Assembly: GCA_031417915.1 (NCBI GenBank)
Contig: JANOWN010000049.1
Location: 1 to 48,282, forward strand
Direction of reading: 5' to 3'
Length of the DNA: 48,282 bases
Origin: Methylotenera_A sp031417915
Lineage (GTDB): Bacteria; Pseudomonadota; Gammaproteobacteria; Burkholderiales; Methylophilaceae
Shown: positions 35,794 to 43,320 of the stretch, in pieces
How the letters are laid out: each line of letters begins with the position of its first letter
Numbering within the stretch: position 1 is the stretch's first letter
The notes under the pieces: model-generated
The model's input: the letters and a program-made list of their open reading frames with translations, nothing else
What the model was told of the DNA's origin: nothing
Databases searched by the model: none
Made by a program: the position numbers and the translations under genes

Positions 35794-37017
35794 GTGAACC
35801 AAATTTTTGCGCAACATCATTATGCTTTTTTAAGACTGCTAACATTTCGTATTCTTATTGTGTTGGCCTACCAAATTATGGCAGTCACCGTTGGCTGGCA
35901 TATTTATGAGATTACGCATGATACGCTAGCGCTAGGTTTAATCGGCCTTGCAGAGGTGATTCCTTACTTTTCTTGTGCCCTTTTTGCAGGCCATGCGGTC
36001 GATCATTATTGCTCGCGTCGTTTTTTTGGCGCGCTAGCACCCGCATTATTATTAGTAAATGCGCTCACTTTAACGGCGGTTTCAATCGGCTGGATTGGCA
36101 GCGAGGCAACGATATGGATTTACGCCTCGATTGCATTTACAGGCGTTGCGCGGGCTTTTATCGCGCCAAGCTACAGCACTTTATTTGCCATTATTGTGCC
36201 GCGCAGAGGCTACGTGCGTGCCGCTGGCGTTGGCACAAGCGTGTTTCAAATAGGTTTGGTATTGGGCCCTGCGTTTGGCGGTTTTTTGGTGGGCTTTGCC
36301 AGCAAAACAATCGCTTATTCAATCGCTAGTATGTTGTGTGTTGGCGCGGCCTATGCCATGTTATCGATCAACATAAATGAACCAAAAAATACCGAAAATA
36401 CGCCCGTATTCGCCAGCATTGGTCAAGGCTTGCGCTTTGTGTGGGGCAACCAAATTTTGTTTGGCGCGCAAATGCTCGATATGTTTGCGGTGCTTTTTGG
36501 CGGCGCAGTATCGATGTTGCCCGCGTTTATTCACGATATTTACCACATTGGCCCAGAAGGTTTGGGCATTTTACGTGCAGCACCTGCAGCTGGCGCAATT
36601 ATCACTGGGCTTTGGTTGGTGCGCCACCCCATTAACCTGCATGCTGGGCGCTGGTTATTAAGCGCAGTAGCAGGTTTTGGGTTATGCATTATCGGCTTTG
36701 GGCTGGCCACTTCATTTTGGTTAGCGTTTGCTTTATTGCTGCTATCAGGCGTGTGCGATGGCTTATCTGTTGTATTGCGACAAACCATTTTACAGCTTGC
36801 CACGCCCGATGCCATGCGCGGCCGCGTTACCGCTATCAATGGCGTATTTATTGGTTCATCGAATGAGTTAGGCGCGTTTGAATCTGGCGTTACCGCGCGA
36901 TTATTCGGCTTAGTGCCCTCGGTAATTTTTGGCGGATTAATGACATTGGGAGTCGTTGCGGCAACCGCTAAATTAGCACCAAAATTGCGCGATTTGGAGC
37001 TGCATCAGTTGCATTAA
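35794..37017 (+). CDS. MFS transporter, EntS-like
   Basis: Major facilitator superfamily permease, 407 aa with about 12 transmembrane helices, of the MFS_3/EntS-like exporter group. Family-like elements: LTFRILIVLAYQIMAVTVGWHIYEIT in helix 1, SYSTLFAIIVPRRGYVRAAGVGTSVFQIG, and LQLATPDAMRGRVTAINGVFIGSSNELGAFESGV, the late motif seen in enterobactin-exporter relatives. It begins at GTG, 21 bp after the glycosylase gene. Substrate unknown; no siderophore genes are nearby. It converges on the OLD-family gene with 9 bp between stops. Confidence 0.9.
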   Translation: MNQIFAQHHYAFLRLLTFRILIVLAYQIMAVTVGWHIYEITHDTLALGLIGLAEVIPYFSCALFAGHAVDHYCSRRFFGALAPALLLVNALTLTAVSIGWIGSEATIWIYASIAFTGVARAFIAPSYSTLFAIIVPRRGYVRAAGVGTSVFQIGLVLGPAFGGFLVGFASKTIAYSIASMLCVGAAYAMLSININEPKNTENTPVFASIGQGLRFVWGNQILFGAQMLDMFAVLFGGAVSMLPAFIHDIYHIGPEGLGILRAAPAAGAIITGLWLVRHPINLHAGRWLLSAVAGFGLCIIGFGLATSFWLAFALLLLSGVCDGLSVVLRQTILQLATPDAMRGRVTAINGVFIGSSNELGAFESGVTARLFGLVPSVIFGGLMTLGVVAATAKLAPKLRDLELHQLH

Positions 37018-37026
37018 AGCTGATAT

Positions 37027-38529
37027 TTAAGTTAAAGCTTTTTCAATCTCTTTAAGATGGGCAATTACTTCTTTAGCTGATTCTTTTAATGCCGCTTTAC
37101 CTCGTTGCTTATCCTCATCATGCCATGCTCTTACATCTATTAACAATTTATCTTTAGCATCTCTTTTGTTTTTCTTATCTGCAATTTCAAGAGTGCTATT
37201 AATTTCAGCTGCAAAAAACTCAGGGTAGTAATGCTCAAATTGAGAATAATTAAAGCATTGAAATCTGCTGCCGTCCCATGATTTGTAGTTGTTTTGAAGC
37301 TTTTCAATAATTTCTTTTCCAGGCTCATCACCATCCACTAGCACCCATGCCTTATTTTTATAGGCTTCTTCTAGGTGTGTAAAGCGAACTAATCGATGAA
37401 AATCTTCAAAAGTCGACTCTACTTTAGAAATTCCACCTACAGCTAATGTTCTCACCCTTGAGAGCTTTGGTGCAAACCAAGGAATAAGATAATCTCTTAT
37501 TATTCGCTCGGCTGAAGATTCCTCAAGAATTAACCAGCCATCCCAAAGCTCAAAATCTGAAAATGAATAACCCAAGTCTCTTAGCACACCTAGCCTAGCC
37601 TCTACTGTCCGCTCTACCTCAGCTATTCTTGCTTTTGGTGGATTACTGTTTTCTTCTACAGTAATGTTAAATAGCTTACTTTCTGCCTCTGCAGCAAGGT
37701 GACGAACAACAATATTGGAATGCGTAGAAATAAAAAATTGATTGGTTTTTGCGCTTTCAATAATTAAATCTAGCAACGCTTTTAATGCTTTTGGGTGCAA
37801 ATCATTTTCAAGTTCCTCTATCAAAAATATTTTGTTTTCGGAAACAGCCAAATTAGCGAGTAAAAATACAATATTGGCAACGCCTTCACCCATTTGGTCA
37901 ATGTAGAGTGGCTCAAGATTTGGCATGTACGCGCCAGGGCGTTGTCCATTAGTTGACGGAATTGAGGTAACAACAAAACCTAAAATTTCTTCACATGCTT
38001 TTTTATAAAACTCATATTTTGGAAATGTAGGATTTGATATCCTACTTAATCTAGCCGCGAGAAACGCCATACTTGTTTCAATGATATTTGAATATTGACT
38101 TTTTACTTCCTCGCTAAATGAAACAGTTTTTCTTTTAGAAAAAAAAGGGACCACTAAATTATGAGGCTCGGCATTGGTAACTTGACCTGATGCTGCCGTA
38201 TTTCCATTTTGCATAGATATATTAAAGTTAGGGCCTACGCTTGCTTGTAACTGTAAGATGGCAATACCCTGACCATTTAATCCCGTTGGCCAGCCAGATG
38301 CATTTTTAATATTATCAACACCAAGCTCAATGATTGAATAATTCGCACCCTTGCGAATATCCGCATAAATGTCTGTGTTACCGCCAGTTTGCAGAAGGTG
38401 AATAGCTTTTAGAATCGTAGATTTTCCTGAATTGTTTGCACCTACCAAAACATTAATGTTGCTAAATTGAATGGCATCGAAACTCTCGAATGAGCGAAAG
38501 TTCTGAAGTTTTAAAGAAGTAATATTCAT
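37027..38529 (-). CDS. OLD-family ATPase/TOPRIM nuclease
   Basis: Overcoming-lysogenization-defect type protein, 500 aa. N-terminal ABC-like ATPase: MNITSLKLQNFRSFESF and Walker A VLVGANNSGKSTILKAI (about 31-47), then a QMGEGVANIVFLLANLA signature segment, Walker B FLIEELENDLHPKALKALLDLI and switch histidine ISTHSNIVVRH. The C-terminal TOPRIM-like part has WLILEESSAERIIRDYLIPWF (acidic start) and WVLVDGDEPGKEIIEKL (DxD-like). No UvrD-like partner (GajB) is adjacent, so it resembles class 1 OLD proteins. Such nucleases act in phage defence or DNA maintenance. It is 39 bp downstream of eutC on the same strand and AT-richer than its neighbours, suggesting acquisition. Confidence 0.9.
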   Translation of the reverse strand: MNITSLKLQNFRSFESFDAIQFSNINVLVGANNSGKSTILKAIHLLQTGGNTDIYADIRKGANYSIIELGVDNIKNASGWPTGLNGQGIAILQLQASVGPNFNISMQNGNTAASGQVTNAEPHNLVVPFFSKRKTVSFSEEVKSQYSNIIETSMAFLAARLSRISNPTFPKYEFYKKACEEILGFVVTSIPSTNGQRPGAYMPNLEPLYIDQMGEGVANIVFLLANLAVSENKIFLIEELENDLHPKALKALLDLIIESAKTNQFFISTHSNIVVRHLAAEAESKLFNITVEENSNPPKARIAEVERTVEARLGVLRDLGYSFSDFELWDGWLILEESSAERIIRDYLIPWFAPKLSRVRTLAVGGISKVESTFEDFHRLVRFTHLEEAYKNKAWVLVDGDEPGKEIIEKLQNNYKSWDGSRFQCFNYSQFEHYYPEFFAAEINSTLEIADKKNKRDAKDKLLIDVRAWHDEDKQRGKAALKESAKEVIAHLKEIEKALT

Positions 38530-38568
38530 GCGGGAGTTTAAATTGATAAAAGATAATTAAAGTTTAGA

Positions 38569-39363
38569 TCACTTAATAGTAGCTTGCGCGCTTATTTCCT
38601 GCACGTCACTTTCATCTTTCAGCGCAACGCCAGTCACTTTTAGGCGCATCGCTTCTTTAGCCAACCAAACCAATTTTTTGGCAGCAGCGGCATATTGCAA
38701 ACCTTCTGGGCGCACGTTTGAGATGCAATTTCTATCGGCGTCCGATAAGCCAAGTTTGGGATTATAAGTTAAATAAATACCCAAACTGTCAGGCGAGCTT
38801 AAGCCTGGTCGCTCGCCGATGAGCATCGCGACAATTTTTGCATTCAGCGCTTGACCAATTTCATCGCCTATTGCAACACGTGCCTGCGAGGCAATAACCA
38901 CGTGGCCTGTATGCCAATCGCTAGGTAAAATCTCTCGCATTTCGGCAAGCAAAGGCGGCACATGGCGCGAAACCGCTAACGATGATAAGCCATCACCAAT
39001 AACAATTAAAAAATCAATCGGCTTTATAGATTTATGTTGCGTTAATGCGGTTAAACTTTGCTCGCTTAATCGTCGCCCCCAATCAGGCCGGAGCAAGTAA
39101 GTAGCTCTATCGGTCGCCATACTTTTAGCGCGAATTGTGCTAAAGCCTTGCGCCTGCACACCCACTTCAAGCGCATTAATATCCAAAGGCAAATGCACTG
39201 CATCGCGCGCCATTGCGTGGCTTAGACCAAAATCGAGCACTTCCTTAGTTGGTAAGCTGCTGCCCACGCGACCGATTGCTATGCGCGCGCGCGTAAAGTT
39301 TTTAAGTTGCGTCCATGGGTCGGCCGAGTGATGTTCAAATGATATTTTATTCGTTTTTTTCAT
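38569..39363 (-). CDS. eutC: Ethanolamine ammonia-lyase small subunit
   Basis: Light chain of the adenosylcobalamin-dependent enzyme that splits ethanolamine into acetaldehyde and ammonia. The 264-aa protein shows DPWTQLKNFTRARIAIGRVGSSLPTKEVLDFGLSHAMARDAVH near the N-terminus, LLRPDWGRRLSE, VIGDGLSSLAV, IGERPGLSSPDSLGIYLTYNPK and NCISNVRPEGL, the regular EutC motifs including the cobalamin-binding region. It starts 6 bp after eutB ends, so the two are coupled. No eut microcompartment genes are present, fitting nitrogen scavenging rather than carbon use. Confidence 0.97.
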   Translation of the reverse strand: MKKTNKISFEHHSADPWTQLKNFTRARIAIGRVGSSLPTKEVLDFGLSHAMARDAVHLPLDINALEVGVQAQGFSTIRAKSMATDRATYLLRPDWGRRLSEQSLTALTQHKSIKPIDFLIVIGDGLSSLAVSRHVPPLLAEMREILPSDWHTGHVVIASQARVAIGDEIGQALNAKIVAMLIGERPGLSSPDSLGIYLTYNPKLGLSDADRNCISNVRPEGLQYAAAAKKLVWLAKEAMRLKVTGVALKDESDVQEISAQATIK

Positions 39364-39369
39364 CTGAAT

Positions 39370-40770
39370 TTACGCCGCACTTAATAAATGTTTAGGCATA
39401 TTTTGCAACATATGATGTGCTTGCTCAATTGGCTGCACTTGCCCATTTGCATCCATAATATGCATTTTTTTAAGCCAAACCTCGAACTCTGGGGCGGCTT
39501 TCAAGCCCAATACTTTGCGCAAATACAACGCATCATGAAAAGACGTAGTTTGGTAATTCAGCATAATGTCATCTGCGCCTGGGATGCCCATAATAAACGT
39601 AAGACCCGCCGTTGCCAGCAATGTCATCAGCGTGTCCATGTCGTCTTGGTCGGCCTCTGCATGGTTGGTGTAACAAACATCGCAACCGAGCGGCACACCA
39701 AGCAATTTTCCACAAAAATGGTCTTCTAGCCCAGCACGGATAATCTGTTTGCCATCGTACAAATATTCTGGCCCAATAAAGCCAACCACAGTATTAGTCA
39801 ACAAAGGTGATAAATGCCGCGCGACCGCGTAGGCACGGGCTTCGCAGGTTTGTTGATCCACCCCAAAATTTGCATTGCCAGATAGCGCCGAGCCTTGGCC
39901 AGTTTCAAAATACATGACGTTGTTGCCAACTGTTCCTCGGTTAAGCGAATGCGCCGCCGATTGTGCTTCTTCGAGCAATTTAATATCGATACCGAAGCTT
40001 TTGTTGGCTTTTTCGGTACCCGCAATCGATTGAAACACTAAATCCACTGGCGCACCGCGATTAATCAGCTCAATTTGGTTGGTGACGTGCGTGAGAATGC
40101 ACGATTGCGTGGGAATTTCATATTGATTAATCACTTCATCGACCAAATAATACAAATCCATCAGCGCGGGCAAACTATCGGTAGCTGGGTTAATGCCAAT
40201 GACCGCATCGCCCGCGCCATACAGCAACCCATCGAGCATGGAAGCGGCAATACCGCGCATATCGTCAGTGGGGTGATTGGGCTGCAAGCGAACAGATATA
40301 TGGCCTGGCAGGCCGATGGTGTTTCTAAAAGCGGTGGTCACGTGGCATTTTTTAGCGACCAAAATCAAATCTTGATTACGCATTATTTTAGAAACTGCGG
40401 CCGCCATTTCTGGCGTAATGCCAGTTGAAACGCGCTTTAAAGTGGCGGAATCGGCTATATCTGAAAGCAACCAATCACGAAAATCGCCCACCGTTAAGTG
40501 GCTAATCTCCGCAAACGCCGTTTTATCGTGCGAATCAATAATTAACCGCGTCACTTCATCGGTTTCATAGGGAATGATGAGCTCTTCGAGAAAGCGCTTG
40601 AGTGGAATTTCTGCCAAGCACATTCTAGCCGCCATGCGTTCTGCGTAAGTCTCCGCCGCAACACCTGCAAGATAGTCCCCAGACCGCGCCGGTGTTGCCT
40701 TAGCAAGCACATCCTTCAAATCTGCAAACTGATAAGTCTGCGCACCCACACTATAATGATATGTCATCAT
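39370..40770 (-). CDS. eutB: Ethanolamine ammonia-lyase large subunit
   Basis: Catalytic TIM-barrel chain of the AdoCbl-dependent lyase, 466 aa. Typical segments: DVLAKATPARSGDYLAGVAAETYAERMAARMCLAEIPLK, GLPGHISVRLQPNHPTDD, GDAVIGINPATDS, MYFETGQGSALSGNANFGVDQQTCEARAYAVAR, GFIGPEYLYDGKQIIRAGLEDHFCGKLLG, PLGCDVCYTNHAEADQDDMDTL and FIMGIPGADDIMLNYQTTSFHD. It is divergent from an APC permease, with a 237-bp regulatory gap containing repeated ATGTCGCA sites. No eutA reactivase or eutR-like regulator is in the window. Confidence 0.98.
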   Translation of the reverse strand: MMTYHYSVGAQTYQFADLKDVLAKATPARSGDYLAGVAAETYAERMAARMCLAEIPLKRFLEELIIPYETDEVTRLIIDSHDKTAFAEISHLTVGDFRDWLLSDIADSATLKRVSTGITPEMAAAVSKIMRNQDLILVAKKCHVTTAFRNTIGLPGHISVRLQPNHPTDDMRGIAASMLDGLLYGAGDAVIGINPATDSLPALMDLYYLVDEVINQYEIPTQSCILTHVTNQIELINRGAPVDLVFQSIAGTEKANKSFGIDIKLLEEAQSAAHSLNRGTVGNNVMYFETGQGSALSGNANFGVDQQTCEARAYAVARHLSPLLTNTVVGFIGPEYLYDGKQIIRAGLEDHFCGKLLGVPLGCDVCYTNHAEADQDDMDTLMTLLATAGLTFIMGIPGADDIMLNYQTTSFHDALYLRKVLGLKAAPEFEVWLKKMHIMDANGQVQPIEQAHHMLQNMPKHLLSAA

Positions 40771-40819
40771 GCACTTTACCCCAGTAAATTTGCCACAATT
40801 ACTAGCACTTAACGCTTAC

Positions 40820-40849
40820 ATTATGCGACATTTCTCAACGATGTCGCAA
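40820..40849 (-). promoter_or_regulatory. Candidate eutBC promoter
   Basis: On the minus strand TTGCGA (complement of 40844-40849), 18-bp spacer, CATAAT (complement of 40820-40825). The inverted pair TGCGACAT/ATGTCGCA overlaps both boxes, so a regulator bound there would directly control this promoter. Hexamers are moderate matches only. Confidence 0.42.
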
Positions 40850-40878
40850 ATGGTATGATTGTATGTCGCAAACTGGTA
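40824..40878. promoter_or_regulatory. Operator-like repeats between eutB and the permease
   Basis: ATGTCGCA occurs at 40841-40848 and 40863-40870, exactly 22 bp (two helical turns) apart and each followed by AA(C)TGGTA, giving 15-16-bp direct repeats. An inverted copy TGCGACAT is at 40824-40831, forming a palindrome with the first. Direct repeats in front of a -35 box are typical of AraC-type activators; the regulator is not in the window. Confidence 0.72.
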
Positions 40879-40879
40879 C

Positions 40880-40907
40880 TTGCAATTGTTCATTTTAAAT
40901 CTATACT
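40880..40907 (+). promoter_or_regulatory. Candidate promoter of the APC permease
   Basis: TTGCAA (40880-40885), 16-bp spacer, TATACT (40902-40907), beginning one base after the second direct repeat. It would leave a leader of about 95 bases before the ATG at 41008. Confidence 0.45.
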
Positions 40908-41007
40908 AAGTTACGCAGTTAATTCATACAATAAAAATCAGCGTTGAAGTGTCATGTTTTAAATTTTACGGTCATTTAAATTTGTTTTAATTTTTTAGGG
41001 GTAAAAA

Positions 41008-42480
41008 ATGAGTGAAATGAATCAGGCGTTGGATCATGACGCCGCAGAGCTAAAAAAGATGGGCTACGAGCAAGAGTTGCACCGCCACATGGGTGGATTT
41101 TCTAATTTTGCTATTTCTTTCTCTATTATTTGTATTCTTGCGGGTGGTATTTCGGCATTTCCGCTAGCATTAGGTGGGGCAGGCGGCGCTTCAATTGGTA
41201 TTGGTTGGTTAGTGGGTGGTTTATTTGCGGCAATTGTGGCGCTGGCAATGGCACAAATTTCTTCTAGCTACCCAACAGCAGGTGGTTTGTATCACTGGGG
41301 CAGTATTTTGGGTGGTAAAGGTTTTGGTTGGTGTACCGCCTGGTTTAACTTGCTAGGTCTCATTTTTGTGGTGGCATCGGTAAATTTTGGCGTATATGAC
41401 TTCTTTTTTAAAGGTCTCGCGCTACCACTGTTAGGCGTTGATGTATCTGGGTTCGGTTATTCACATCAAATTTTCTTCATCGCACTCTTCACCATTTCGC
41501 AAGCCATACTCATTTATCGCTTCCCTAAATTTACCACCAAAATCACTGACGTCTCTGGCTACCTGATTTTTGCCATTACGATTGTGCTTGTCTTGTCGTT
41601 GCTAGCGTATCACCAAGGCGGTTTAGATTTTTCACGCTTGTTTACCTTTACTAACTATACTGGTACTGAAGGCAGTGTTTGGCCAGCATCTGAAGGCATG
41701 GTGTTCCCGTTCTTGCTAGGGCTTTTGCTTGCGGTTTATACTATTACGGGTTTTGATGCATCAGCACACACTTCAGAAGAAACCCGCGACGCAGCCAAAA
41801 CAGTACCTAAAGGTATTGTCAGTTCTGTCGTTTACTCCGTCATTTTTGGTTACATTTTAATTTGCACCTTTGTTTTAGTGTTACCAGACATTCCTACAGG
41901 CGTTAAACAAGGCTTTGGCTTTTTTGCTGAGCTGTTGAAAACATTACCTCCAGCACTGCAAACAGTATTAGGCTTAGCTATTTTCTTGGTCAACTACCTA
42001 TGTGGTTTGGCATGTTTAACCTCGACTTCCCGTATGATGTATGCTTTTGCGCGCGATGGTGGTTTACCAGCTTCTAACACATTGCGCACCGTTAGCTCAG
42101 CTTATAAAACGCCTGTTGCTGCGGTTTGGGTTTCAGCATTACTGGCAATTGCTTCTACCTTGTACGCAGGTGCTTTTAGCGTGTTGGCGGTGGGTTGTGC
42201 GGTATTTTTGTACATCTCATACATCATGCCAATTGCTGCTGGCATTTTGGCAGAAGGTAAAACTTGGAAGCACAAAGGCCCGTTTGATTTAGGCGGCATG
42301 TCAAAACTCATTGGCGTACTAGCTGTGATTGGTGGCGGCTTCTTGGTAGTAGTTGGTGTGCAACCACCTAATGAAAAAGTGCTGTATGTAACGATTGCCA
42401 TGCTGGTTGTAATGGCGGTATTCTGGTTTGTGTTGGGTGAGAAAAATCGCTTTAAAGGCCCACCAGCCATTAAAGAATAA
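41008..42480 (+). CDS. APC-superfamily permease, probable ethanolamine importer
   Basis: Inner-membrane amino acid/polyamine/organocation permease, 490 aa with about 12 helices. Begins with a soluble stretch MSEMNQALDHDAAELKKMGYEQELHRHMGG, then FSNFAISFSIICILAGGISAF, the consensus SSYPTAGGLYHWGSILGG (helix 3), TGFDASAHTSEETRDAAKTVPKGIVSSV and LTSTSRMMYAFARDGGLP. This is the GABA/choline-permease-like branch. Divergence from eutBC and the shared operator make ethanolamine its likely substrate, by context only. AGGGG ribosome site before the ATG; a strong terminator follows. Confidence 0.9.
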   Translation: MSEMNQALDHDAAELKKMGYEQELHRHMGGFSNFAISFSIICILAGGISAFPLALGGAGGASIGIGWLVGGLFAAIVALAMAQISSSYPTAGGLYHWGSILGGKGFGWCTAWFNLLGLIFVVASVNFGVYDFFFKGLALPLLGVDVSGFGYSHQIFFIALFTISQAILIYRFPKFTTKITDVSGYLIFAITIVLVLSLLAYHQGGLDFSRLFTFTNYTGTEGSVWPASEGMVFPFLLGLLLAVYTITGFDASAHTSEETRDAAKTVPKGIVSSVVYSVIFGYILICTFVLVLPDIPTGVKQGFGFFAELLKTLPPALQTVLGLAIFLVNYLCGLACLTSTSRMMYAFARDGGLPASNTLRTVSSAYKTPVAAVWVSALLAIASTLYAGAFSVLAVGCAVFLYISYIMPIAAGILAEGKTWKHKGPFDLGGMSKLIGVLAVIGGGFLVVVGVQPPNEKVLYVTIAMLVVMAVFWFVLGEKNRFKGPPAIKE

Positions 42481-42503
42481 ATAGCTTAAAGCCTTAAAAA
42501 CCT

Positions 42504-42540
42504 ATGCCCGCCATATTTTTACATATGGTGGGCATTTTTT
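42504..42540 (+). terminator. Intrinsic terminator of the permease gene
   Basis: Stem ATGCCCGCCATAT / ATATGGTGGGCAT (13 bp with one G-T pair) and 6-base loop, followed by TTTTTT; 24 bp after the permease stop codon. Confidence 0.92.
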
Positions 42541-42559
42541 ACATGGGCTAAAGCCGCAC

Positions 42560-42673
42560 TTATTTTTTTAGTGCTGGCTTCATCAAATTATTAGCGCTAT
42601 TTGGCACTACAACTTCTTTACTTTTTTTAGGCTTTTTTACTTCTTTATTACTTTTAATTTGACCTTTTGCCAT
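42560..42673 (-). CDS. Small lysine-rich protein, 37 aa
   Basis: Short gene with an AGGAG ribosome site 7-8 bases before its ATG. The peptide starts MAKGQIKSNKEVKKPKKSKE, followed by VVVPNSANNLMKPALKK; it is strongly basic with no membrane segment. Small proteins beginning MxKGQxxSNKExKKPKK occur in many proteobacteria to my knowledge, but their function is unknown. Nucleic-acid or ribosome association could be guessed from the charge. It lies alone between the permease terminator and the DUF1993 gene, pointing the other way. Confidence 0.75.
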   Translation of the reverse strand: MAKGQIKSNKEVKKPKKSKEVVVPNSANNLMKPALKK

Positions 42674-42812
42674 AATGTTTCTCCTGAAGTGAATAACCAG
42701 TTCATCATAGGCTGATACGAAAATATAGGTAAATTATTTTTAGTCATATTTTGTGCCTTTCATAAACCATCAGCGTATGATTCTCATTTTAATTTAACAC
42801 CTAGGATTCACC

Positions 42813-43319
42813 ATGTTATCAATGTACGACGCTAGTATTTCTCCACTCAAACGCACATTAAACAACCTTTCGCACATTTTAAAAAAGGGAGAAGAATACG
42901 CCGACGCCAAAAAAATTGAGCACGCAGTTTTGCTCAATACGCGACTTTTTCCTGATATGTACCCGCTTATCCGCCAAGTGCAAATTGCCACTGACATGAG
43001 TAAAGGCGCGGCTGCCAGACTAGCTGGGCTAGAAGTGCCTAAATATGAAGATGATGAAACCACTTTTGAACAACTGCAGGCGCGTATTGCCAAAACCATT
43101 GCTTTTATCGATAGCGTGAAACCCGCGCAATTAGAAGGCGCTGAAACGCGCGACATTACAATTCACGTGCGCAAAATGGAATTAAAATTTACTGGGCAAA
43201 ACTACTTGCTGGCTTGGGTGAACCCGAATGTGTATTTTCACGTCACCACCGCTTACAACATATTGCGCCATAACGGTGTTGAACTAGGCAAGCCAGATTT
43301 TCTCGGCCCTAGAAGTTAA
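42813..43319 (+). CDS. DUF1993 family protein
   Basis: 168-aa helical protein of the DUF1993 family, related to the DinB-like four-helix-bundle fold. Recognisable: MLSMYDASISPLKRTLNNLSHILKKGEEYA, LNTRLFPDMYPLIRQVQIATDMSKGAAARLAG, ETTFEQLQARIAKTIAFIDSVKP and FHVTTAYNILRHNGVELGKPDFLG. Catalytic function is unknown. It converges on the AsmA-like gene with one base between the stops, and no terminator separates them. Confidence 0.9.
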   Translation: MLSMYDASISPLKRTLNNLSHILKKGEEYADAKKIEHAVLLNTRLFPDMYPLIRQVQIATDMSKGAAARLAGLEVPKYEDDETTFEQLQARIAKTIAFIDSVKPAQLEGAETRDITIHVRKMELKFTGQNYLLAWVNPNVYFHVTTAYNILRHNGVELGKPDFLGPRS

Positions 43320-43320
43320 A

